Positions 23,460 through 34,636 of a stretch of 64,000 bases of DNA are shown here, piece after piece. The notes beneath the pieces are model-generated. The model searched no databases and was not told where the DNA came from. It saw only the letters and a program-made list of their open reading frames with translations. Source of the DNA: Leptodontidium sp. MPI-SDFR-AT-0119 (lineage: Eukaryota; Ascomycota; Leotiomycetes; Helotiales; Leptodontidiaceae); NCBI GenBank assembly GCA_020726505.1, contig JAHLEZ010000015.1:1612001-1676000 (forward strand), read 5' to 3'. A program made the translations under genes and the position numbers. Each line of letters begins with the position of its first letter. Position 1 is the stretch's first letter.

Positions 23460-24664
23460 ATTGAAGCTGGAATTCAATGGCCGAGAGGAAGGGATGAGGA
23501 TGTTTAATTCGGGAAGAATCAGAGTCAAAGTGCGATGAGCGGGGGCCTCTGTTAAGTACCTAAACTCATAAACCCAGCTAGAAAATCCAATCCTGTCACG
23601 GGGGACTGCCAGAGATCACAAGGGGGCCGTCGAACATAGGCACTCGTACTATATCTAAAGTTTCTTGTGCTAAAGAGAGTCTGGACCTCCGATGGGTCAC
23701 GGGCATCCAAGTACTTCCATTCTTATTCGTCGCTAGGACTTTGAAATTCGACGGATTGATGACTTTATAGTCATAGTATCTTGTGAGAGATCCATCAAAA
23801 GGTTGTAGAGAACGGTTGTGAGATGGTGGTGAAACCTTTCCCCAAACGATCCTAGGATGACCCGTCATCATCCCTGTAACGGGTAGGGCTGATTGATGGC
23901 TGGCTCCTCGAATTCAACCTAGAAAAAGATAGTGGATAAACGATTGTCCAATACCGTTGCTGGTAATGCAGAAACTAAGAAACACTAAGGGATACTAAGT
24001 AAAATAAGCTGCGGAAGTCTCCAGAACGGATCTGTCCGACTTTTCGTGCCCCGCCTCCAAGATATGTTGCAAGTGTGCACGTTCAAGCAGAAAATAAGCT
24101 CTTCGATAACAAAATCCGTCGTCCTGTCATCTAATATCTCGTTGCACAAGATCCTGGAGGAAGTGATGTAACGGGTCTAACTAGCTTCCGCTAGGCATGC
24201 TTCCCCCCCCAAGATCTAACCATGGACGCAGGAAGAGCGCGAGAAAGCTATAATAAAAACTAAATAGACGGACCCAAGGATGGCCTCGACAACAGTAACG
24301 GAGTATGACGAAACCATCCACAGCCCTTGATTTCCGGCGGTCACACCGTTACTCTTTTGCGAGAGCACTAACTCCCTGATCAACGCACAATCGTCATATT
24401 CTATAGCCTGAAACACTCAAGAATGACAACTTAATCAAGGAAGAGGAGGAGGGAATTCAAAGTTGCGTAATCCCTGTATTGCATTCATTACAGCCTATGC
24501 CACCCACTAACATATATAAAAGAAATTCAACGTAGACATGCCGTCTTGGTATCCATAAGCAACAGAAAAAAACAAAATATCATCACACCGTTCCATCTAT
24601 GTATGAAATAAATATCCGGTTCCCGAAACGCCTGCTATACATAAATACGTAACTGTCGTAATCA
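23460..24664. other. Intergenic spacer, transporter promoter and C2H2 gene 3' flank
   Basis: No supported gene. A minus-strand frame of about 66 codons near 24.2-24.4 kb has one hydrophobic stretch but no other support. Confidence 0.5.
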
Positions 24665-27600
24665 TCATTGATGCCCGTAGTAGGGCATCTGAGGTACATT
24701 TTGGGGCGAGTGCCCATAAGACGATGCGCTACCGTGAGCTCGGTTCATTGGAACTGGCGCGAAGCTTTGGCCGCCATTTGCGGTCATTTGATCGAACCCG
24801 AACCCAGCTTCGCTAACTCCGAGCATATTCGAAGTCTGGTAACCTGAAACTGGAGGGGCCGTGGAGAACGTCTGGGGAATCGAATACCCCGAAGTTTGCT
24901 GCATATTGTAATTCTGATTATGAATTGCATGAGAGAATCCAGAATCCATGGACCCAAAGCCACGAGCCTGTTCAACTTTGGGATGTGAAAAGCTGGAATG
25001 CATTGATCCAAAATTACGAGACTGAGCCACATGGCTCATGTTATTCGAATCTACGTTGTTGAAGCCGCGAGCTTGATCCATGTGTTGAACACCGAAAGAA
25101 TTTGAGTACAGCTGGCCACTCTGGTTGTTATTGGTGTAGTGGACCTCTTGCGGCATTGCACCTTGCATGCCATAGCCAGCAGATGAACCAGCCGTTGGGA
25201 AGTACGAAGGCTGGTCGAACCCCGTCGAAGGAAATTGTGAAGTCGCAGGAACATGAGGAGAAATACTGTCCATATTGAATGGGCTGTGTGATTCCAATTT
25301 TGCCCGGCTGACGGGTGTTATTGGTGTGAGAATATGCTCACCAATGGGACTGATGATCGTGTTTGCGTCGACGGTTTTGGCCTCAACCAGACGGAGGATG
25401 GGCAAGCTGATATGTTCCATGTGTTTGGCAAGGTGCACGGTCAGTTTCTTCCAGGTCGGGAAGGTCTTGCCACAGAATTTGCAAGGTTCGCCTTGTGGCT
25501 GGTTTGGCGTTTCGTGGTGGCATCGCTCTAACATGATCCAGGCGGGTTCAGTCAAGCGTGCTTTCTGGATGGCGGCTTTCGTCTTTTGCTTCGGCTCCGG
25601 CAACTTATGCTCACGAACAAGATGTTGGAGGAAGTTGTCCTTCCGATAACATGGGTGCCTGCAATCGTCCACTTGGCATATCCACCACTCTAGATGACGG
25701 TGCCTCTCATTCTCATGACGGACCCAGTCTGCTTTCCTCTTGAATGACTTCGGCTCTTTGCAGTTATCATATGTACAAGTGAACGGCTGTACATCTTCGT
25801 GGACGTGCTTGGTCCAGTCGGAGGGTTTCTGGAACTTTTTGGATTTGAAGCACAATTGGCATTCGAACTCGGCCGGGAGGTTTTTGGTCGGCGGCATTGG
25901 CACCCCCTGTGGAAAGGTCTCTTCTGTCAAGGCTCCCTCACCAGGGCTGGAGTCGTTGTCAGAGAAGTCTGTCACAAGGTGTAGTCCCGAAGGGGTGCGG
26001 TCCTGTTCGCGAGGGTTCCCCTTGGCATCAGTCAAGACGACCGAGCCTCCCAAGGCTAAGCACTGGGGCCCAGCAGAACAGTTTTGAGCATTGATGTCCT
26101 GTGAGTGTTTGACTCTTAAGTCGAGCAAGTTCTTGTACCGAATGACTTGTTGACGTGCAATTCTGCTCACAAGCCACCTGTGCTGTAGGTCCATGCCAGG
26201 ATTCAAACGCCGTACGTGGGCTTTAAACCCCTCGTACGTTGGTTCAATGGGATCCGCTTGTTGCGCAGATTCCGTTTTCATGTCGTTTTCCTCCGCTTCG
26301 TCATCTTCGTCATCATCCTCTTCGCGGTCATGGTTGTCTTGGTGTGGTGGCTCAGGTCGACTTGCCTCAGGCAGGGCTGGTGGCGAGGCTAGAACAGGAG
26401 GACCACCCGAGCTCCTCCAGAGGTCTGCAAGCCCTGTCTGTCCTGCTTTCTCCTGAGAAGTCAATTCGCTCCGACTTCTGGCCCTCTTTATTATGTTGGT
26501 AAAGCCGAGATGAACGGGGCTCTTGGGAGATGTAGTAGTAGCCCCGACAGAAGTACGGCGGGTGTGAGTTGTACCAACAGCTGTAAGAGGACCTGCCATG
26601 GCAAACAAAGCAGTGTTGACGCTGGGCGTAGGTCTTTTGCCAAAACTGGGAGTTCTCATAGGGGGTGCGAGGGTATCTTGGCTGTTGTGTCTCTGGTTCT
26701 GGTATTGTGCAGCTTCTGCTTCTTCGGGTATATTTTGGGTGCTGCGAGCGCGTTTGAGCTTACTGTCACTTCTTTTCCGCGCGAAGTTCGCGAGCCGGTC
26801 AAGCCCTTGGTCGAATATGCTGTTCTGACGAGGGCGGTTACCTTCTCTTCCTTTGCTGCTGCTGATGGACAACTTCTTGAGGAAACTGCCGTCCGACACC
26901 CCCTTAAAGTCAGCCAAACTGGGCTCACTCTTTCGTCTCGTGCCCCAAGTGGCCGCACGTGATGCGATTGAAATGGCGTCTGCATGAAATTGGTACTTCA
27001 TCATAGCCTCGTTCGCAGTCTGGGGTTGGAAGGTGCTGGTGGTGATGTACGGCACCGAAGGGCTATCCTTCCAGACTCGCGGATGATTCATCAACTCAGC
27101 CTTATCAGCCTCGTTGATGTGGTCACTAGTGAGATCAAAGTAGGTCTGGCCTTCAACGAGGCGATTCTCGTGAAGACTAGCTCCATCGTCGAGAGGAGCT
27201 ATGTCGTTGTGTACTTCCTCATGCGTCCGCCTGCTGCCAGGATTGCCTTTGAGATACCAGTTCTCGTGACTCGAGGGGAAGTAAGATTGGGAGGGTTGTT
27301 CATCGTCGGCGTCACTACTCCCCCCAGCTTGAGATCTCCACTCTTCAACTTCGCTATTCTTGTAGAGGATCTTTCGCTTATCCTCTTGCTCTTTGAGCGT
27401 CAGAATTTCCACATCCGCGACACCTTTCCTCGTGTCTGGGTCCAGTCCGCGTTGGCCAGTTACTTCATTGGTTCGCCAAGATCCATCTTCGTCTCTTTGT
27501 ATAGCAGTTTGCGAGCCCTGTTCCGGTTGCTGGACTGGTAATTGTTCACCGAAACTGGGGCCGTTGGTTGCACCGTACTGTTGATTCGGCTGAACGAACG

Positions 27601-28324
27601 AATAGGGACGATTTTGTTGCTGCCCATCTTCCCATTGGGAGACCATGAGGTGGGGACTGTGTTCGGGGCGAGGTGGCGGCATCGTGCTTGGTTCGAGGCC
27701 TTCGGCGCTAGTGTGGCTGCTCCCGCTGTTGTCTGGAGTCAACTGAACAGAAGTGACAGTTGGCGCAAGCGACGGCCTGCTTTGAAAGCGCGCGTTGTGC
27801 AAACCACTGGTCAACTCGTGCTGTGAAATCGTGGACTTGCTCTTTGTATCATTGGTTGCGCTGTTCGGCGATGGAGTGTTGTGGATGCTGCTGTGGATTG
27901 GGCTGATGGGATACCCCGAGTTACTGAAGTTCGTGGTGGCAGATTGGCTCTCGGTTTGTGTTAGAAGGGTAGGTAATGGACGGTGGAGGTCGGAGGTTTG
28001 GTATGTAGACGGGTATGCAGGATTTCCGTAGATAGCAGCTGTCGGAAGTGAGTCGGTTCGTTGGACACCGGCGTCGTCGAAGTTCACCCCAAAGAAAGGG
28101 TCAGTATCATCAAGCTCACTCGACTGATAGTTGCTATACTCCGATTCGCCTTGGGTATATGGACTGGCAGAGTTACTGAGGGTTTGGGAGTGGTTGTAGG
28201 GCGACGAGCGAAGGGTTGAGCCAAATGGGGTGGTAGGTAGGTGATGGTTCAGCCCAAGGTCGTCGACGTCTCTCGAGCTGTGAGGGTCGACAGGAGGGTA
28301 GGTAGACTGGTATGCTGAAGACAT
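24665..28324 (-). CDS. Large C2H2 zinc finger regulator, 1219 residues, intronless
   Basis: A single 3.66-kb exon on the minus strand from the ATG at 28324. Residues 1-810 are Ser/Pro/Gln/Asn-rich and low complexity, with acidic patches near 300-340 and a highly acidic EEDDDEDDEAEEND stretch around residue 690. Residues 820-971 hold the finger block: ECQLCF..., TCTYDNCK..., ICQVDDCR... and, after a spacer, CKFCGKTF with HLAKHMEH. This is an array of C2H2/C2HC fingers of the type seen in fungal finger-domain proteins. The C-terminal 248 residues have imperfect repeats (MDQARGF, QSRNFGSM, EQARGFGSM). It is probably a nuclear regulator. The lack of introns over this length is unlike its neighbours. 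Confidence 0.88.
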   Translation of the reverse strand: MSSAYQSTYPPVDPHSSRDVDDLGLNHHLPTTPFGSTLRSSPYNHSQTLSNSASPYTQGESEYSNYQSSELDDTDPFFGVNFDDAGVQRTDSLPTAAIYGNPAYPSTYQTSDLHRPLPTLLTQTESQSATTNFSNSGYPISPIHSSIHNTPSPNSATNDTKSKSTISQHELTSGLHNARFQSRPSLAPTVTSVQLTPDNSGSSHTSAEGLEPSTMPPPRPEHSPHLMVSQWEDGQQQNRPYSFVQPNQQYGATNGPSFGEQLPVQQPEQGSQTAIQRDEDGSWRTNEVTGQRGLDPDTRKGVADVEILTLKEQEDKRKILYKNSEVEEWRSQAGGSSDADDEQPSQSYFPSSHENWYLKGNPGSRRTHEEVHNDIAPLDDGASLHENRLVEGQTYFDLTSDHINEADKAELMNHPRVWKDSPSVPYITTSTFQPQTANEAMMKYQFHADAISIASRAATWGTRRKSEPSLADFKGVSDGSFLKKLSISSSKGREGNRPRQNSIFDQGLDRLANFARKRSDSKLKRARSTQNIPEEAEAAQYQNQRHNSQDTLAPPMRTPSFGKRPTPSVNTALFAMAGPLTAVGTTHTRRTSVGATTTSPKSPVHLGFTNIIKRARSRSELTSQEKAGQTGLADLWRSSGGPPVLASPPALPEASRPEPPHQDNHDREEDDDEDDEAEENDMKTESAQQADPIEPTYEGFKAHVRRLNPGMDLQHRWLVSRIARQQVIRYKNLLDLRVKHSQDINAQNCSAGPQCLALGGSVVLTDAKGNPREQDRTPSGLHLVTDFSDNDSSPGEGALTEETFPQGVPMPPTKNLPAEFECQLCFKSKKFQKPSDWTKHVHEDVQPFTCTYDNCKEPKSFKRKADWVRHENERHRHLEWWICQVDDCRHPCYRKDNFLQHLVREHKLPEPKQKTKAAIQKARLTEPAWIMLERCHHETPNQPQGEPCKFCGKTFPTWKKLTVHLAKHMEHISLPILRLVEAKTVDANTIISPIGEHILTPITPVSRAKLESHSPFNMDSISPHVPATSQFPSTGFDQPSYFPTAGSSAGYGMQGAMPQEVHYTNNNQSGQLYSNSFGVQHMDQARGFNNVDSNNMSHVAQSRNFGSMHSSFSHPKVEQARGFGSMDSGFSHAIHNQNYNMQQTSGYSIPQTFSTAPPVSGYQTSNMLGVSEAGFGFDQMTANGGQSFAPVPMNRAHGSASSYGHSPQNVPQMPYYGHQ

Positions 28325-28600
28325 CGGTATGACAGGAGGGGGAGGCTATGTAGGCTCGTGGGTCCCTTATGAAGAAAGGAATGTGCTCTCTGAGCTCGGT
28401 GGAGCGTTGCGGAGCGGTGCGTTGCGTTGGGGTCGGGCTGGTGTCAAGATGCAACAGGCAAGGCAGTGATCATGGTGATGTACAGCCTTGGGAAATCAGT
28501 TGTAGTTGGGGCGGCGGCAGCTTGCAATGCAGCGCGGCTGTTGTTCAGACGAAGTCTCGGAGGCTCGAAATAGAAGCGGTTGCAACAGATTAGGGATGGA

Positions 28601-28627
28601 GATGAGATGGGATGGGATGGGATGGGA
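28601..28627. repeat. GATGG/GGGAT pentanucleotide microsatellite
   Basis: About five tandem GATGG units. Confidence 0.8.
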
Positions 28628-28893
28628 AAGAAAGGGGTTGAGGACCTGATCCGGCAGATGGGTAAGGGAGAATTGGGGATGCGACGCGACGGAATGTTTT
28701 CAGTTTTGATGATGGGGACGGCGGGTTGAAGACGTAGAGGTCGCGAGTAGGTTGGTTGTTGGATTGGGTTGGTAGGATAGGACAGGACAGGGTTGGGGAA
28801 CGAGGAGAGTTTACGGGAGGGGAGGGAGGGGAGGCACTCGAGGGAGGAGGGGGGATGCGATTGCCGCTAAACGATAAGGGCATGGGCTTGAGA

Positions 28894-28929
28894 GGGCAGG
28901 CAGGGCTGGGTTGGGTTGGGCTGGGCGGG
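28894..28929 (+). other. Potential G-quadruplex on the plus strand
   Basis: Seven GGG runs separated by 1-4 nt spacers (GGGCTGGGTTGGGTTGGG and flanks). This fits the G3+N1-7 rule and lies 0.6 kb upstream of the C2H2 regulator start. Confidence 0.6.
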
Positions 28930-29130
28930 CAGGCTGTTGGTGTTTGAGTTTCAGAGGAAGAATACAGACAATGGAGAGAGAAGTCAAGAACGCCTCGAGG
29001 AGCTGCCTTTGCAGCATTTCATGAGAGCCAACCATCGGAGCCAGGATAATGCGCAAGCAAGTAAGTATAAGAGTGCCGGTGAGAGAATGGGAAACGGGCT
29101 GACTGACGGGGCAGAACATGGCAATTGCAT

Positions 29131-29164
29131 CAGACAGACACGGACAAACACGGACAGACAGATC

Positions 29165-29196
<32 letters not shown>

Positions 29197-29220
29197 GCGA
29201 GAGACAGACAGCGAGAGACA
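29131..29220. repeat. GACA tetranucleotide microsatellite
   Basis: About 90 bp dominated by CAGA/GACA units, with two GCGA interruptions near the right end. Confidence 0.9.
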
Positions 29221-29260
29221 GAGCTCCAGTTACGGACAGCGGGGATATGACATGACATGA

Positions 29261-29304
29261 CAGGGCAGGGCAGGGCAGGGCAGAACAGGGCAGAGGGACA
29301 GGGC
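29261..29304. repeat. CAGGG pentanucleotide microsatellite
   Basis: Tandem CAGGG units, with interruptions after the first four. Confidence 0.85.
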
Positions 29305-29486
29305 ATGCCAGTGCGGTACTGTATGTATGTATGGTCGAGTTTGATATGGCATGGATAGGTAAATTGTGACAGGGATGCTTTGCTTTTGGCACGCACCAGC
29401 AAAGGAGAGCCGCACCAGCCCAGTGCTGGTGTGAAGGTCACGTCAGGTCCAATGGGAAATCGGAGTACCTTAGTGCAGTCAGTAAT

Positions 29487-29508
29487 GCACAGCACAGCAC
29501 AGCACAGC
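29487..29508. repeat. CACAG microsatellite
   Basis: Four tandem CACAG/AGCAC units. Confidence 0.75.
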
Positions 29509-31746
29509 GAAGCGATACACTACAGGCCAGCTGCAGTTTGGTGGACTTGCTGGCAAGGCTCTCCCCCTCACTAATAAATACCCAGTCAGCCTGGCCAATT
29601 CCTAGTCGGTGGCTGTGCTGTGCTGTGTGTGTGGTGCTGGTGCTGGCTGCTCCGGCAGGATGGCGCAGTCAGACCTGCTCTTCAACTCGGCCTCGTCTCT
29701 CGTTCTTCTGTGCATCTTCTGTCTCATGATCGGATCGGAGATAGAGATACAGTAGGAGATAGATCTGATGATGATTCCTGACCACATGAAAGGCTGGAAT
29801 AAGGTTTGACTTGATGAAAATCTATCAGTCCGCACGTGTGTTTGTGGTGCTTGTGTTGACTGGCCCGTCCATCCCAGAAAGGAACGAAAGCGATGCGCTG
29901 AACTTTAGTTGGCTTCCTTTACCCTGTACAGTACCTTCCGACTCTGTACTCGGCCTCGGCGTGGGGAGATGCTTGATTTAGGTAGCGATATCGGGTCACC
30001 GACAGACAGTCTTCGGTCTGGGGACTTGGACAGGGGAAGCCCACTATAATTTCTCACTAACAGAAATGCCCTTTGCCGCGGACAGCAGAAGACAATCTTC
30101 CATCACACACAAGCACACACCACAGCATACACATGCATCGACATTGTGACTTCATCGAAATCAAGCATAGCACAGCACAGCCACATGCAGTGACCTCTCG
30201 CACGAACGAGATGAGATGCTTGTTTCTTCCGCAGCAGCAGCTCAAGCCTTCTATCTCTTCGACAGCCTCGTCTTTACCAGCTAATTCCGCTGTCAGTCCA
30301 AACCGCTGGGACCTCACTGCGGTCCATATTGCGGAGCAGTACAAGGCCTTGTCATGCATAGTCCCACGGCTATTGAGGCTTCGCAGGGGCTATGAAGTCA
30401 GAAAATCTCCTACATGGCATTCCACATCTCAAAATCCCCGCTGAAACACAAACAACTCGAGTCCCAGGCCATCCGGCCAATTCTGGTAACTCCATGCCAG
30501 GAGCAGTCAAGATGAAAGGGAGCGAATCAAAGTCACCTTTTCCAGCCAGGACACTAGGCTCCAGGGCTCCGTTTTGCTTGGTAAACATTCGTTCGCAAGT
30601 GTGAAACTTGGACTGGATGATGTGCCTTCTCGGAAATCTCTCGAGTCTGGCTTCCCTTCTCGAGCTTACCCTGCCGCTGGCAATTGTCGCACAGCAAGTT
30701 CGGGATACCAATTGAGTCGTATCTCGATCGTATTCCTGGCAAGGCTCAGAGGTCTACAGGGAACTTCCAAGAGAAAGCCATCTAGTCATCTGCAAGCACA
30801 GAGCCGCCCGGTTGGTGTGGAAATATGGAACTTTTGATCGACACTGCCGCCCACAACCTTCCCCACACCGGCGCTTCAAGCTCTGCGCCTGTCTGGCTTC
30901 TACTGTAATAAGCCGGCGGAACTTTCTCTTTCTGCGTTAAACCATCCTTGTTCACGCAGGTACCACGTCTTGTTTTGCTACAAATCTGCTTGTGATAACA
31001 GACAGCAATTGCTTATGTTGGTTCTGCTTGATAAAGTTTATTCTGGCGGACAAGAGTTGAACTCAAAAATTGATCGAGATCCTCAATTCCAACAACTTAG
31101 AAGTGACATGAACTGCTCAAATCAAGTGATCATCCAGAGACTTGTAAGCACTCCTTGACAAGATTTTAAAGTCCTTTCGTTGTCTTGTGGAATGCACATC
31201 GAGTCAGATATCTCGGTCCCGACGCAATGGATGAACCCCCCAACCCAACCTCAATCCTCCCTACCCACTCCAAACAGAGCAAGAGATCATCTTGGCACAA
31301 ACAACACTTCTCCAGAATAGAAAACCCAAGTTTCAACCACCCCATTCTTCAGTAATCAAGCAATGCATCAAGTCTTAACTCCCATCTCCACCCCTCTCGG
31401 TTTTCCCCCGAGCCTCGCAGACTAGCACTGCAGGGTGAAAGGGACCCATGCCAAGGCCCACGATGTTGACTGGATAGTCCCTCGGATGCATCCGTCCAGA
31501 CGTCAAACCATGGAAATTCTCGGTGCAAGTCCGGTGTATCGCGGGGTCGGTGGGTGGTCGATGAGAATGATAACGTGGGGATAAGGGGTTGTTTGTACAC
31601 CCCGGATTGTGGAGTGGAGATAACCCCATCTTCGCCGTCTGTAATTCCTATATATTGTGCTTGTCTGCTTGAATATTTCTCTCATAATATATCAATTCAC
31701 TTCTTCCCAAACTCTCTTATCTGTATCACCTCTCACTACCTCCACC

Positions 31747-33951
31747 ATGGCCCGAATCTCACCCCCAACACTCGAAGAGCTCGATGCCATATCAACTATG
31801 GACCCCCTCGAGTACAAAATCAAACAAAAGAAACTCGTCCGCAGAATCGACATGCGCTTAATGCCCTGCCTAATCCTCATGATAGTCATGAAGTAATCCA
31901 CCACCCAACCCAAGTGACAATCCTAATCACTGACCCATCCCAGCTATCTAGACCGTAACGCCCTAGCAAATGCTCGTATCCAAGGTCTGGACGTCGATCT
32001 AGGCCTCAAAGGAAACCAATTCAATACCGCCATCTCTGTACTCTTCGCTGGTTATATCGCTCTTCAGATCCCTTCGAATGCTTTCATTACTAGAACTAGA
32101 CCTAGTGTCTACCTTGTACGAACCCATCTTCACTCTCCTCAGCGTCAAAACAAAACCACAACCCAACTCAAGTTAACTCAACTAACACCCAAACAGCCAA
32201 CCTGCATGATCATCTGGGGCATAGTATCAACATGCACAGCCGCCGTACAGAATTTCACCGGTCTAGTCCTTGTTAGGTTCTTCCTAGGATTCGTCGAAGC
32301 GTCAGTACCTTCCTTCTATCATTGACTAAAACTGGCTGACAACATGTCTTACATGGTATACAGTCCCTACTTCCCCGGAGCGTTATTCCTCCTCTCTTCA
32401 TGGTACACACGCGAAGAACTCGCTCTCAGGACATCGATCCTCTATGCTGGAAGTCTCCTCGCAGGAGGCTTCGGTGGACTGATTGGAGCGGGTGTTGAGT
32501 CTGGTCTTGATGGGAATTTGGGGTTGGAATCATGGAGGTATTTCATCCACTCACCACACTATACGTCTCAGTCGAATCTAACGCTTTCGTCAAAGATGGC
32601 TCTTCATAATTGAAGGATCGATAACGATCTTCATCGCTATCTGTGCTATGTGAATAATTTCCTCTTTCTCTGCCCTATTCTTAACACCTAATACCTAGCA
32701 TTCAGACCCATCAACTGACAAACTGACTCAACGCTAGTTTCGTAATCCCCGATTTCCCACACACAACCGCATGGCTCAGTCCCGAAGAACGAGCAATGGC
32801 AACCAAGCGTCTACAAGACACCAGTGGAAGCCACGACACAGAACGCGGTTCGATATTCTCAGGCGTAAAGATGGCAGTGCTCGATTACAAAGTCTGGTTA
32901 CTCGCGTAAGTTCTTCTCCCCTTCCCTCCTCCTCCTCCTCCCTCTCTACCTCTCAACCACACCAACCCATAAATTAACAAACCCCTCCCTCCCAGCCTAA
33001 TAATAATAACCAAAACCTCCGCCGGCGCCGTAACATCCTTCATCCCAACCCTCGTCAAAACATTCGGGTACAGCAAAGTCCAGACTCTCCTCCTCGTCGC
33101 ACCCCCCTACGTCTTCGCGACGCTCGTCGCACTCAGCGTCTCCTACTCCAGCGACAAGCGCGGCGAGCGCGCCTTCCACATCATGGTACCGATGTTCTTC
33201 GGGATGGTCGGCTTCGTGATCGCCGCCGCGACGCAGGTGCTTGCCGCGCGGTACCTGGCGATATTCTTGATGCTGGCTGGCGTGTATGGGAGTTATAATG
33301 TTGCGCTGGCGTGGATCTCGAGTACGGTATGTCTTGTTCTGTCTTACTTGTCATTTCAATTACATAACTCTGCTCTTTGTACCCGACCCAAGAAGAAGAG
33401 AGAGAAATATATCACCCCTTCCCACCACCTTCTCTCAAGCTGCTAACAACAACAAACAACCAGCTCCCCCGCCCAGTCGAGAAACGCGCCGCTGCCATCG
33501 CGCTCGTGAACACAATCGGCAATTTCGCACAGATCTACTCGCCTTACATGTATCCGAAATCGGATGGGCCACGATATCTCGTCGCTATGATCTGTAATGG
33601 TGCGTCTTCCTCTCCCCTCCGTCCTCGCTTCCCCATGTTGACCCTCGCTTAATCCCCATCACCCCCCAAACACACAAAAAACTTCATCCCCGCCCCCCTC
33701 TTTCTCTAAACCAGCCTCAACTAACCCCCCCCGACTGCACAGCAATATTCTGCACCCTCTGCATCCTCACAACACTCACCCTACGGCACCTACTCAAGCA
33801 CGAGAACACCAAACTCGACGTCCTCGAAGCGCAGCAGAATGCAGAGATGGGCGAGATGGGAAAATCGAAGCCGAGCGTTGAGGAGATTGTGGATGTTGCG
33901 CGCGGAGGGGGCGTTGTTGTTTTGAGTGGGGGGTTTAGGTATCGGTTGTAG
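31747..33951 (+). CDS. MFS anion:cation symporter, allantoate permease (Dal5)-like
   Basis: Plasma-membrane proton symporter family for organic anions such as allantoate, nicotinate or related acids. Nine exons: 31747-31892, 31944-32115, 32197-32300, 32364-32537, 32596-32649, 32738-32905, 32996-33326, 33464-33599 and 33743-33951, giving 497 residues. The start context is CCACCATGG. Signatures are LMPCLILMIVMNYLDRN with NALANARIQG (the hallmark of the family), ISVLFAGYIALQIPSN, VRFFLGFVEAPYFPGA, SSWYTREELALR, GLESWRWLFIIEGS before the central loop, and the conserved NTIGNFAQIYSPYMYP in TM11. The 3'-most introns (137 and 143 nt) are longer than the rest and C-rich. Substrate cannot be told from sequence. 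Confidence 0.93.
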
Positions 33952-34636
33952 GGTTGCTGGGCGGTTGTGATGTGATGTAAACGGTTGGGGTTGAAGGGTT
34001 TGTGGGGTTAGGGAATAGAGAATGGGGCTTATTGTTGAGGGGAGGGCACAGGTGGAGTGGTAGAGAAAGTTCTGGATGTGGCCTGACCGAGTTCGAAGAG
34101 GCATCAGAGGCATGGGAACTTTGAAGATGAGCCCTCGATGCGCTCATCCGGAAGAACGCTCAAAGAGTAGCGCCGATTTCTTCAGATAGGATGAATAGAG
34201 CACCAGCAGCTCGACAGTGGTAGTCCTAAATTCGGATCTCACTTTCAGGATTCTCCCTGGACAAGTATCAATGCAAATCATATCTTCAAATCACATTCTC
34301 TCAGAGATAGGTAGATATATCGTGACGAAAACTGTGCCATCATGTCACACACCCAACTCCCAACGTCTAATTCCGCACTTTGTCTATTCAACTCATTCAA
34401 TCTACCCCTCATCAAGCACAACGCCATTTCCCAGGGTATATAGCTGGCCTTGTCCAACTCGATTTCCTCTTCGGTGTCTTCTCAGTAAAAGACGGCTCCT
34501 CAAAGACGAAACTCGCATAAGCACCCACACTCAGCGCAGTCAGCATACTCTATCAGAAGCGGAAGAGAATACGTCACATTTGAACACTCAAATTCACCTT
34601 CGGCGGGCATATTGACAGACCTCACCCCCCAACGCC
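33952..34636. other. Intergenic spacer with a DUF202 gene fragment
   Basis: Besides the 3' flanks of the transporter and the kinase remnant, it contains a 37-nt copy of part of the DUF202 gene (see 34509-34545). Confidence 0.5.
34509..34545 (-). pseudogene. Fragment of the DUF202 gene, 37-nt duplicated segment
   Basis: Matches 36464-36500 in 36 of 37 positions in the same orientation. On the minus strand it encodes the LTALSVGAYAS segment of the DUF202 protein's last transmembrane helix. Similarity ends sharply on both sides. Confidence 0.7.

Larger units (their letters stand above)
28325..31746. other. Repeat-rich, gene-free promoter region
   Basis: 3.4 kb with five simple-repeat tracts between 28.6 and 29.5 kb (listed separately) and no convincing gene. 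It is the upstream region of the minus-strand C2H2 regulator, and its right end is the promoter of the plus-strand transporter. Confidence 0.5.
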
